Shown here piece after piece: positions 10,061-21,496 of a DNA stretch of 25,562 bases (positions within the stretch are counted from its first letter, which is position 1; every line of letters starts with the position of its first letter). Below the pieces are notes generated by a model that had not been told where the DNA came from, ran no database searches, and worked only from the letters and a program-made list of their open reading frames with translations. The translations under genes and the position numbers were made by a program. Source of the DNA: Isohypsibius dastychi (Eukaryota > Tardigrada > Eutardigrada > Parachela > Isohypsibiidae); contig JAQIWT010000262.1 of the NCBI GenBank assembly GCA_034696485.1, forward strand, positions 1 through 25,562. Reading direction: 5' to 3'.

Positions 10061-13000
10061 CTGCGGGAGAGTCAGTAACATAATAACCCACTTGCACTGG
10101 TAATCCGCTCCAATCTGACGCGTCTCGGGTTTATTGGAATTAATAAAACGTCCCCTTTCGCCGTCCCGCTAAGCTTGATAATAAACTAGCAAGTAATTTT
10201 CAATCTCTTTTCGGGTCGTTAAAGTTTTGTAAACTGGGCCACTGCAAAGTTGTAAAGAAGTAATGAATGTACACAGGGAGATGTATACGACCACCGAGTT
10301 TTTAATATTTTCATCTTGGTCATCTCAATGCAACTGGAAACCGCTCATAACAAACTTCTTGTTGAAGAAGAATGTTTACTTTATCCTTGTCCTTTTAACC
10401 GGGTAGACCTCCACGGCCAGAATAACGAATGCCGGAGGGGAAAATTAAGAACACTTGTTTGTTCGTTTAATCTCGGAGATCTCCGAAATTGTTTACCTAG
10501 CAATGATATGCCGAATAATACAACATGGTTTTTTCACGGCAGAATCGATTTTGCAAACAGAAAAATTGTTAGCACTCGACAAAGTGAAAACGATCCGCTA
10601 TATTAACCCTCAATGCAATCCGAAACTGAAAAGAATAAATTTTCATATGGATTTTCTTTTGCATTTTTATGCATGAAAGGTCCGATATCACATTGTCCCA
10701 CTGCTCTATATATTGGAATTCAGCCGAATCAAGAGATCTCTTCGCTAGGCTCCGAATATTCAGATGCATCCATCAACTTGGATGCGATACACGCAGGGGA
10801 GACCTTTGGGGCATTAGACTAATAAAGTATCGATATTCATCCACGTCAGTAAGATTGAGGTTTTATATCAGCTCATTGTTCTATCGGAAACCTTGTTTTA
10901 TACAAAAATACTTCGCGAATTTTCGATGGATATTCTGAGCAATTTAACTTTTCTGTTTATTGCCATCCATTTTGATTTCCCGACATCGCTAATGTAACTT
11001 GATACACATAAATTTATCGCATATCCTGTGTCAAATTGCGAACATTATGCATTATAAGCCAGATGTTACAGATACGTATTAGTGGTATCCAGACTGTTTA
11101 TCTCTTCTTCAGTTCAATGTCGTTAAGAAACAAAGGGAGAAAACTGTGAAGAAAAAACGACGATTTCTTGTAGAGGATCTCATGAGAAAGATAAGAATTA
11201 TCGTATTTTTCTGGGCAAGGACATGAATGGTGAGATTATAGGGCAGATTTTCTGCATCTAAAAGGATAAGAGGGATTATGAACTGGGGAGAATATTTCAT
11301 CATTTCTGAGGGGCAAAAGTGCTTTTTGGCATCTCATTATCGGCATCATTAAAGGAACCCTGAGAATCTCAAATAATATTAGTATTTATGCGAAGTGGAC
11401 ATATTACAGTACGGCAGCAAATGGAAGTACCCTCGACGACTGAGGAGCTACATTAATGCAAGGAAGAACGATCAAATTATGCCCCCAAATGATGACAGTC
11501 AAAGTCAGCCCCAGCATCATTAACAAAATTTTGCCCCTCTTGTTTCCGATTTTCCTCTTTCAGCAAAATGGTGCCGATGCAGATGTAGTGCTATTTACGC
11601 CTCACAAAGCGCAAATTAATATCGTAATCGAATTTCCTTGTTTAAACGATGCAATTCACCAAATTGAACAAGCGAAAAGTCGAAGTTTTTTGCAACCTTT
11701 CTTTATAAGTTTAAAATTTAAATAACAAAAGAAAGTGTTTTAAGTCAAAATTAGTACGAACAATGCGAAAATCACTGGGCTTTCTTCATCTCGTGAACCA
11801 ACAGTTACGAAACGGAAGATTCGAAAGCTTCTTCAAGGAGCTGCCGTGCAACCGGCTTATGCGATAAAAGCCACTCAAAAGTTGTCTTTTTTCATCCGTT
11901 TTGTGCGAAAAAAGCCGTTTGCTATTTGTACAAGGCAAAGATAAGTCCTGATCAGCCAGTATAATCTCATCAAGTTGAAACCCAAACATTGCAAGTGAAG
12001 CCGATCAAAACCAGAAAAATCGGAGTAAAACCCCATCGCACTAAGGTTGAAGAACTTCATGTGCAGAAAGCAGTGAACCACTTTTCCAATCTTGGAAGAA
12101 AAACTGTGACTGTTTTAAAATTAATCTCTCGAAAACGTGCTCTTTAGAGTCTATTTATATTTGCTAATATTTTCAACCGGGCAAATGGATGAAAATAAAT
12201 AAGAGTGATTTTGGCAAAATTTGATTTCTTAAGATTAAGCATGGCAAACTGCCGGCTAGCTTACCGAATATCTCGTTGTCTTTTCCGTGCAGGCTCAGCG
12301 CAATCGATTCCAAAAAAGCATTGTGGATCAACTTGTGAAAGGCTTTTAAAGAGGATGGATGAGGAAGATATTCAATGAGCGTGTTGGGAATGCTGGTAAA
12401 AGTTGCGCGTGTCCAGAAGGAATACTCAAGAGATCTTTAGTCGCCTATGTCCAGAGTAATAATTTCTCGCGTTGATCGGCTTGCGGTTGTGGCGGTGCAG
12501 AAGAGAAGAAATGCTCGACTGAAATCAGAGCAGGAAATCTATCGGAAGAGATGAAAGGATTCGAGGGGGAGGAGGTGGGTTTCTGTAAAGAAAGGAGGAG
12601 GGTCAGTTCGCATGTCCAATCTTGCTCGCAGTATAGCAAGTTTGAAACTCCGCAAGACCGGCTTATATTCTTCTCACCAACAATTCGTTGAGATCAAAGC
12701 CGTTTTTTATCCCTATCACCATTAACTTAATATGATCCATCAAGAAATATCATGTTCATTTTTGTGTGATCCGAACAAGACCTCTCTAATCCGGAATACA
12801 CAGCCAAATAACAACGTGTTAATTTACATTTCTTTCGAAGAATGGATATTGATGAGACATACAGTTATTCTTTCCTAGTCCCTAAACAGCTACTTTGAAA
12901 TTAAAACTAGGCCAATCGTCTGACAATAAAAGTAAATGGACCTCATGTCTTCGATTAGTTTTTAATAATAAACATGGAATGCGATCTAGATGTGTCCCAT

Positions 13001-15761
13001 TCTTCGGCGATCCATCGACACGCAATATGGATTTTAAAGTGAATGTACTCCCCTTCGTGCCCCAACTTTTCTCCGACTAGTAAGATTAATTTCGTTTCCT
13101 ATTCAAGAAGAGTGTTGGTAATCAATAACGCTAGCGCACCTCACCTCAAATAGTGGAGTGAGATGCCACCGACCTTTCATCGTTTCAAATGTATTGCTTC
13201 CACTTCAGCTTGAAAATGCTAGGCAAAGCGTCATGCAAGCGACAGCTTGATTCTTAATACTCATGCATATTCTTTAGTTTTTCACGAAGATGGATGGGAA
13301 GCTGGTGACACAAACTAGCGATCGCCTGAAATGCAAATGATCGTAGAAAAGGCTTGTTGTGACTCTGGACCATGTTTTCGCTCAGTATCTGTTCACTGCG
13401 TCTAAGTCGACTCACGAATAACGTCAGAAAAATCTACGAAAAAAATTCGACAAAAACCATGTTTTCTAAGCATCATTTTAAAATCATTGTTTTACCGTTT
13501 CTGTTTTTGTGTTTCAATTTTTGTTTTTAGATCCGAAGTCGTCAAGCTTGAATGAAATCTGTTTCGTGTATGAATCAAACTGAAATAACGAAGCGAAAAG
13601 TTTATGAGCTTGACGCGAGCCCATGAGGCAATTTAAAACTTTGACGACTTTGCAGCTGCTTTTTATGGAAAGATGTTTCCGAGGTTGTATACCCTCAACA
13701 GATCATCGGTCAAGCGGGGAAACAGTCAGAATTTGTTACATTCTAGGTCAGTTCACAAACGGGTAATATTTTAAATTTCATAGCTCATCATCTGTATCCC
13801 AATAAAAATGTCACTTGACTGCAGTTGATTCATCGATCAAAAAATATGGTTTTCTATTGCAGTAACATTACTTTCGAGTTTTTATGAATGCGCTAACGAG
13901 GGAACTTTTCATGTTATGCACTGGCTATTACGGTTCAAAAGTGGACACTAGTTATCTTTTAAGATCTGACATGAAGCAAAGCATTCACATGATTATGATT
14001 TGATGCGACTTCTATGGTACAGATTTCATGGAAGAATACATATCTTAACGACTGCGAATGCTGCATTATCTTTTTTAAAATCTAACTGGCCTACAAGATA
14101 AACACCATAGCATAAATATCATTCACAGAAATTTGACGCGCCAGAATATTATAACGACAGTATATTCCTCGAAATCTCATTTTTAGTAGAAGATATGTTA
14201 TCCACATGGTTGTCACACATATTAAATATGCGTATGGGCAGATTGGATTCGCTGTTATAACAGAAACTTAATGTGCTGTTTTGCAGCCTCTAAATGGCCA
14301 ATGCTTGCATTGAAAGATCATCAATGCGCATGAATCCATTGAAAAGTTTGGCGTTAAAACCGATTGCTCTTATCGTGGAACAATAATTGGAAAAATTAGC
14401 TAGCCTCAACAATACGATGGAACTCTCAGAGGACATCTTTTCCTATAGAATTATGCAAACGGAATTGTTTGTGTGTCTTCGGTCATTTTCGGCACTGGGA
14501 TTATGTCAGCCCCAGCTAATCAATACATAATTTCATGCGGTCATTGTGACCACAAAATTATGTTGTGGTCAAATAGACCAGATTTTGCGCGCGGCACGAG
14601 TCATAACACTGTCGTTTCAAACGACTGAAATATCCTGCGCTCGTTTTAATTTTCTTAGCGTAGAACAAAAGGTCGGCGTGAAGCGAGTGAACAAAAGGGC
14701 AAAGCCAGGCGGCAAAGTAGAAATGCGAGTAAAATCTTTGTGGGATTATATTTCCGATTCGCTTGAGCGAACGATTCTTAAGTCCAAAAGGATGAATCCA
14801 GTTTCACAAGAAAAGAGAAGCCCACCGAAGATGCCTGTCAGAATGCCGCTCGGCCAACCCAGCATTCTAGTGGCAATGTTGCATGAAGCAAATCAATTCT
14901 TTCTCGCCAATTTATGCGCTGATGCGGGCCAGGAACAAGCTCAGCGATCAAAATGTTAATCACCGGCATCTCGAAGATGGATCGAATTCTCTTTTGGGGA
15001 GATGGACAGCAGCTAGGTTTTAAATGTTCCGTGAAACACGGTATAACAACCAACAAGATCTCCCACGAAGATCTCAACTTCAGAACCAATTAAATTAAAC
15101 TGAAACCGAATACCAGTTTTCACCGAATAATCAATTAAATTCATCAAAAATACATTGTTAATATTAGTGAGAGTTTGATTCAGAATAATTATATGTACCA
15201 GGTGCTCCCAAATCGCTAATAGTTTTTGTCGTCCCTTGCAATCGCTGATTTTTCAGCCGGATAAGGTGATCTGACCTAACTGCTGTCAAGGAGGAAAGGC
15301 AAGCCCTTTTGGAATGGAACATATGGTGTCGGTGCCAGTCAAGTATGTGGCTTGAAAATTCCAGAAGCGAGCACCTGACGAGCCATTAATTAATTTGTTC
15401 CTCTTGACAACGACAACTTATTAGCATAAACAGCCTGTTTTTGATTTGCATCACTGCAAATCGTCGCGACAGCTTCTGTTTTAATCCATCCAGAAGTTGA
15501 CCAAAAAGATTTTTAGAGAGCAGCTGGCGGAAATAATGAGGAGTTCAGTTTGATTCTGAATCTCAACTATAAATTCTGATGCGTTAGTTGTAATTTTCGA
15601 TAAAAAAGGATTCCGAAGTTCTGGTTATTTAAAGAATACTTCGCCTGATGGAATCCAAGTTTCCGTAATCAGGCGGTCACATGGCTTCTCCACGGGGCGC
15701 ATTGATAAATTCCTAAACTTTTCGGGTAGGAAAGCTCAATTAAAGTTACCGGCTGGATACA
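10061..15761. other. Long interval without a recognised gene
   Basis: Reading both strands, I find no conserved protein, tRNA, rRNA, transposase or extended repeat. Open frames are 60-137 codons, as expected for chance in about 40% GC DNA; the longest is 14546-14959 on the plus strand. A basic stretch split between two frames at about 11764-12146 is the most coding-like part, but it matches nothing known to me. Confidence 0.5.
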
Positions 15762-17432
15762 TCAGCCATTTAATTTACCAGAATAACATTTTCTAATAAG
15801 AACAAAAGCAAGAATATTGACGTTGTAATGCGGCCACAGCTGGCGATATTGATGTTCGTGTTGTTCTTCAATGATCACTTGATCAGGCGAGGAATAATAA
15901 AAGGAGAGAACCTTCTTGAAGTGCTCTTGGCTATCACAAGTATCCAATCGCTGAAACATTCTTCCAATTGTCAAATGGGAGTTTAGATTCAAAGTGTTTG
16001 ATGCCTTTCGATCAGAAATAGTAAACACCTGCCAATCACGCGAAACTGGAGATCGCTGACAATCTCGACTCTTAATTGTCCAGACAAGATGTCGCTGTAG
16101 GTGGTCAAAATTCGGATGCTCCAACCGGAAATGAGAAAACACCTAAACATGATGCAATATATTTTCTTAGACAAACTCATGGTCAACTGGCCTCTGCATG
16201 CATATTCGTTTTACAAAAGTATTACTGAAATTATCGCCTCCATACGTTAGTTGGGTTCACCGAATTTATATTTAGAATTTAAATTTGGTACTCGCTCACT
16301 GGTCAACGTCATTTCATTAAAGTATCGATTTGTCCACTTTAGTCAATGCCAATTTACCAGCACCATCAAACGCTGCTGGAAATCGGGACAACATAAATGA
16401 GGAAAACACAACAGGGCGTCGGGAGCGCTGTAATAACAAGACAAAGTGTTGAATTTCTTAATGTAAAACATCAATCAAGATGGCTCTACGCTGTTCGGCG
16501 GGGAACATTAGCGCAGAGAGTGCAGTGTATTATAACGATGTGTGTGTACTTTAGCTCAATTAATTAACATCTGACGAAGAATTTTCTCGCTTTTTCAAGA
16601 GACTGCACCATTGATCTGCAGACAAAAGTAACCATCAATGAAATCAGTTCGGGGCAAAACGAGACAAAAGCCAATGAAACAATAACAGAAACGCCGCCGT
16701 TAACTGACCAGAGGTGGCCAACGGCGCCGTGGTCGTAATAACCTCAAACAATTATTTTCTTCTTGTTTCATCTTCCTTTGTTGAAAATCGATTATATTTC
16801 CATGTACAACTAGAAACGTCATGTCAAAACGATAACCCTCATAGAAGAAGGTGGTTTCGCACTGACATTAGTTTGTCCACGGTTCCGGTCAAGGAGCCAT
16901 TTAAGAAACTGGAGCAATCGTCTTGTATTGAACAGAGACAACTCAGAAGAAATAGAAAGTAGTTTAAATGAAGGCAACACACAATATCAAACCTCTTGAA
17001 ACTTTGATGAATCTTCCTCGCTTTTGTACCAAGATGCTGGCCCTCAAGTGCCAAACAAAAGCACTCTACAAACTCAATCGTGTTTAAGAAAACGATATTG
17101 CAGGCCATTTCAATATTTCAAGACTGACTAGGAAAACATGCCATCAACAAACATATTGTCTCGATGACCCACTTGAAGACTCATGTTAGAGCAATGAAAA
17201 GGTGCCAGAATTGCTGTCAGTTAATTTGAATAAATTAATCGACTTGGACTTGGTCCTCTTATTGTGAACAGGGTGCTGAATTTGAATGAGGTGCAAAAAG
17301 GGCACTAACCGGTCGGCCCGTAAAATCGCCATTTTATCGGACATGGCGTGATGTTGATCTTTAGAAATGTATTCCAGTTTACCGGTGTTATGCAGGAACT
17401 ACCACGCTGCCGGTAAATATGTTACACATCAC
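15762..17432. other. Interval without a recognised gene
   Basis: A 126-codon open frame on the minus strand (15762-16142) and an 82-codon one on the plus strand (16714-16962) lie here. Neither resembles a known family. No RNA gene or repeat is evident. Confidence 0.45.
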
Positions 17433-17823
17433 CGTGAAGGTCGTGCCAAGGAAAATATAGCAATTTGGAAAGCAGCCTCCTGAATCAATATCATCTTGCT
17501 GGACTCATTGAAAAGAAGGGCATTCAAATGACAATAAACTTTTACTTTGATTACAGTGCGTGCGCCATGTGCATTGATTTCTCACCTGCACAGGGGCAAC
17601 CCATACAATAATACAAATCAGCATTCCTGTCCATATAAATTTGACTAGAAGAAATCCATCATTAATATAAAAGTTGTGGAAATAAACAAACTACCGTGGT
17701 AACGTAAAATTTCAACCGCCCGAATTTTGAAAGTTTGGAACAAATGTATAGCGCTACAGCGAACGTCAAGGTCAGAGAACTCGTGGTGATTGATATGTGG
17801 GCTGATGGAGATGTCGTTAAAAA
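17433..17823 (-). other. Three phase-compatible candidate exons with one hydrophobic segment
   Basis: Minus-strand exons 17695-17823, 17586-17644 and 17433-17479 are bounded by acceptors TTTTTTCGCAG, TTCTTCTAG and TTGATTCAG and by donors GTAGTT, GTGAGA and GTGATG. Their phases match throughout, with introns of 50 and 106 bp, like introns of the real genes nearby. The middle exon encodes a hydrophobic helix-like segment (IWTGMLICIIVWVAP). No start exon, end exon or family is identified, so this may be chance. Confidence 0.2.
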
Positions 17824-19187
17824 CTGCGAAAAAAAGGCGTGAGAAGACTGTTCAGAATCTATTTGTCCTAGCACAAAATGGTCCATTAAATTTCAACCTG
17901 GGTGCCATAATTGGTTTGTGTAACAGAAAGCGAAACAAGAAAACATCCTCTACCGGAACTGATACGTCCGTAATTGGTCTGTTAGACACATTAAAACGAG
18001 ATGCTTCCGACAAATGTGCATGAGAAATTCATGTAGGAATACATTCTAAAACGAAGAATAAGAGCAGGTGTACATAACTCGTTGAAAGACATTCTTCACG
18101 AGCAAAAGAGGAGACAAGAAGCGAGTAATCGCTCGCAGCAGCATTCTGCTCAGAAATTCACTCCTCACCACGCTCCTTTTATTTTCCAGATCAAGCGGAA
18201 CAATAAGGAAACAGAAGCAGTCAATGAGTGATCGGGTCAGAAAAGGAAATTGCATTAGCCGCTTGTAGACCATTAATTATTACAGTTTCTAGAATTGATT
18301 CAAATTAATTTCTGTCTACAGCTGCTCAAATTCTGTTCGCGAAAAGCTCCAAACTGACCATCAGTCCTGCCACGATTCACACGAATGAAAAAGTCTGCCT
18401 GAAAAATTATGTTCACTCATTTCCACCAAGAAATCTAGTGGTAATGAAGCCAAGACAAAATTAAGAGGTTTCACAGAAACGGTTTCTCGAATTTAATCTC
18501 GAAAATGTTAATCCTTTAAACTGCGACGCTTAAATCAGCTGAGTCGATTGTCAAATAAGCCAGGGATACCAATCTTAAGTATGGGAATACCGTGCTTTTT
18601 ATTGTCATTTAGGATCACAGGGGATGGAGTTAATAACCGGCTATGATTTAGAAGTCCCGCTGATAATCCCAAGATGACCACCCCGAATTCCACCGAAAAC
18701 TCCTACAAAATTTGATGAAGGTGGATCGCAGCTCTTTGGAAGTCTAGGAATTATTGTAAGGTGTAATTATCTCTCCGTGGATGTGGAACTATACAAAAAT
18801 GAACATTCCAAAAAACCATGTTTGTAGAGAAGCTTCCCCCTTTCCTGACCGCCACAAAATACACCGGTGATTATTACAAAATCATTGAATACGTTTTTCC
18901 GATAGATTACGAAGCACATTTCAGAACAATAATTCATATAATTCATGAGCAACAAATCAATTGAGAAAAGCCGGAAAATTGATAGTACTGATGTGAGAAA
19001 AACGTCCAAGAATATCCACCTAGTGTAATTTGAAAATACAGAATATAACGTGAGAATGCAACGTACAACGAATTTCGTGAGTTCTTTCTTCAAGTGAATT
19101 TAGTCAAATTCTACTGCGGCAGACTGTTTCAGCCACTTTCTTATTTGTTCAGTTGCCCACACGCCATATTCTGTTCTCTTACCTCAG
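17824..19187. other. Interval without a recognised gene
   Basis: Only short open frames are present (for example 17790-18023 plus and 18767-19093 minus). Nothing matches a known family or RNA. Confidence 0.45.
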
Positions 19188-19605
19188 ATATCCACAAAAC
19201 GTATTGACTTGGAGACAGGCAGTAGGATGGCCACGTTCCGATCTTCCGGTCCTGCAAACTGCGGACGGGAGAAAGTTATGTACACGAAACATTGAATCAA
19301 CCAAAACTCACTTTCTCTTCTTTTCAGTTATTCTGCAAAGCCGGAATCTGTCGTAAACAAGAAGCCCGTTGGTTTTCTCGACAAGCTGATTGGAGATTTT
19401 ATCAAATGCGATGGACAGGCAAAACTGGAAAGCCGAGGTTTAATCTCCGCAAGTGAAAATAATGATCGTCTCGAGGCACTTGACGGATGTGACTAAAAGT
19501 GGTCAGCACCTTGATAAGAACGCACAAGATATCAGTTTCAAACCTGCCGAAACTCACCTGGAACAAGAAGACGCTTCTGACAAGTTTACCCAGGAAGCCG
19601 CATGA
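19188..19605 (+). other. Candidate small gene, possibly frame-disrupted
   Basis: Acceptor TTCTCTTACCTCAG ends at 19187 and a second good acceptor, TTCTTTTCAG, at 19327. After the second, 55 codons remain open to TAA at 19494 (contains KPVGFLDKLIGDFIKCDG). Overlapping in another frame, an ATG at 19462 opens a very hydrophilic 47-aa frame to TGA at 19603-19605 (contains SGQHLDKNAQD and ETHLEQEDASD). Composition looks coding, but the frames do not join by an evident intron. It could be a pseudogene, a small unknown gene or chance. Confidence 0.2.
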
Positions 19606-20942
19606 GGTGACCTGAAGATGATCGATAGGTCCCATACGGGGAAATACAAGAAAAGAAGACGAAATGTGGAAAGACGGTTAATCGCGATAAAATCAAGCGG
19701 TCATTCAGCCTGAACTGTTGTGCGAGAAATCGGAGTTTTCAACAGTTATCACTTTTCTGTTTTGTTTTCAGTTAGTTTCAGTTTGGCCAATTTGTACGAA
19801 AATGCCTACAAAAAGCACATAATTTTACATAAAAGGATAAGTTCCGCATGAAACAAAAACAGGAACGCGAAGATGGATTCCAGGGCTGATCACTGGTGTG
19901 TAATTTTTGGATTATCAAACGGCAGTTGGAATCACATTAGCCGGCAAAGCTGGACAAAGAATGTAGTTACTGACCGCTTGATTTTGTATAATAACCGGTC
20001 GGCCACTAAATGTATCATCATAAATCGGAAAATGATTTCCTGATCATCAGCTCTTGTTTGCTCGATATCAAATTCGGCTCTACAAACTCACCTATTCTTT
20101 TCTTTTATTATTATCGCTGGAGATGATGTTTACTCAAGCAACTAGTCTCATTTCAAATCGGTAAACACATATATAAATGACGACCTTGCCACCGTGAAAA
20201 ACGAGATCATCACCTTCGATGACTCGAGCGATGCTTTCTACCATGGCAGAGCTTTGTAAATTCTATGTGGTGAACCGAAAAATTCCTGTTGTCAGTGTTT
20301 GTTCCGAAGAGTCGCTAACAACAGCCAGCCTTCAAGAATCCTTTATGATCCATGCTTTACTACCGTTATATAAATAAACAGGAATACAGGATTAAAAGAA
20401 ATTCTCCTCAGAATGTATTCGTCCCATGTACACCCATTTCTGCTTCCGGGCGGCATGTTCCAAGTTCCGGGAAGTATTGTAGGCGTGAACCTCATTACGA
20501 ACAGGGCGTTTCTTGCATGTTCCTCAATTACAGCTTTGATCTCGTCCGACTTTGCTGAAGAATAATTCGAGGTGACATCCAAGAGAGCGGACAATTGATT
20601 ATCGTCATGAAAAGTATGTACTATTAAGAAAAAGCTTAAAAGGAATTCAACAGACAACTGCTGGTTTATTGTAGGTCACGTCTCAACGGGATACCACTAA
20701 GGTGCTGCATACATTATGAGACCAGTACCTGACCACAACCAAAGCCCCAAAAGATTTCAAAACATGGCCATAAATTATTTCGAATATTCTCATCTGAGTT
20801 CAACTGAAAGAAATGACAATTTGCGGGAGTTTCTTGACTTCAAATTTTCCATTCAAAATATTTCAAGTGAAAGCGAAAACTGATTACTTATTATATTTCT
20901 CACAAAAGAATCACTGGGCAAGAAATTAAGAAGCGTTCCGTC
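19606..20942. other. Interval without a recognised gene
   Basis: It contains a 104-codon minus-strand open frame (20343-20657) without an ATG at its start and with no recognised similarity. No RNA gene, repeat or mobile element is seen. Confidence 0.45.
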
Positions 20943-21215
20943 ATGGCCGCCATCAAGGTGCCTGACAACCTCACGCCGTCGACAATTGCTCAAATCCCGT
21001 CCCTCATTTCTTCCGTTTCGCATCAGGAGAAACAAATCAAATTTCCATTTGCCGATGAATATCAAATACAAAATGCCGCAAACCAAAAGGTCAGCAAGTC
21101 AAGCGAATATTCAAATAGATGTCCTGAACCACCACGATGGCGGCAGGTGGATGCCGCCGAAATTCTATTAGTCTCTATTTCATTTCAAAAGAGCGCAAAT
21201 ACGACCTACGGATAG
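20943..21215 (+). CDS. Possible small hypothetical protein (90 aa)
   Basis: An ATG in a favourable context (gtcATGGCC) opens 90 codons beginning MAAIKVPDNLTPS. The first 60 bp are clearly richer in G+C than the surroundings, and AATAAATAAA lies about 180 nt past the stop, consistent with a 3' end. There is no signal peptide, domain or similarity that I recognise. It would converge on the golgin gene. Chance remains likely, because frames of this size are common in this interval. Confidence 0.22.
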   Translation: MAAIKVPDNLTPSTIAQIPSLISSVSHQEKQIKFPFADEYQIQNAANQKVSKSSEYSNRCPEPPRWRQVDAAEILLVSISFQKSANTTYG

Positions 21216-21496
21216 CTTTTTCCATATTATTCCTCAATGCAGTCAAAGGCGTCAAATTATGAACAAAAGCCAAGAGGCACATTTTGGACAACGTGAAATA
21301 CCAACGAAACAATAGATCCAAATATCCAGAAATAACCAGTCACATAAATGAACAATGTATCCAAAACAACAACAACCGGAAATCTGATTTGTAAATAAAT
21401 AAAGACTCACCCAACCGCGATCAACAAAGGAAAGGTTACGGTCCAGTCAATTTCCGGAATATCACAGGCGTCAAAGACAGTTCTTCACCAACCGCA
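21216..21496. other. 3' flank of the golgin gene
   Basis: This is a short intergenic stretch holding the golgin 3' UTR on the minus strand. No minus-strand AATAAA was found close to the stop; the plus-strand hexamers at 21394-21403 face the other way. Confidence 0.5.
21394..21403 (+). terminator. Overlapping plus-strand polyadenylation hexamers
   Basis: Two overlapping AATAAA hexamers (21394-21399 and 21398-21403). They would serve a plus-strand transcript ending here, such as the candidate at 20943-21215, and cannot serve the golgin gene on the other strand. Confidence 0.3.

Noticed and set aside
13540-13615. 9-bp inverted repeat (CGTCAAGCT / AGCTTGACG) spaced about 60 bp
   Set aside because: The arms do not extend beyond nine pairs, so it is not a convincing hairpin RNA or transposon end.
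14840-14862. tRNA-like box A on the minus strand (TTGGCCGAGCGGC)
   Set aside because: No proper box B follows at the right distance and the flanks cannot form an acceptor stem.
14546-14959. 137-codon plus-strand open frame
   Set aside because: It is the longest frame in the gene-poor interval, but it has no recognisable domain and overlaps an 83-codon frame on the other strand. A frame of this length is within chance for 12 kb of both strands.
10061-15761. Mariner/Tc1-type or retroelement remnants
   Set aside because: No transposase or reverse transcriptase motif and no terminal repeats could be seen by eye; a repeat-library search would be decisive.
15762-16142. 126-codon minus-strand open frame, considered as a last exon following the candidate exons at 17.4-17.8 kb
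   Set aside because: A chain through a segment near 16430 could be drawn, but it needed several weak choices and gave no known domain.
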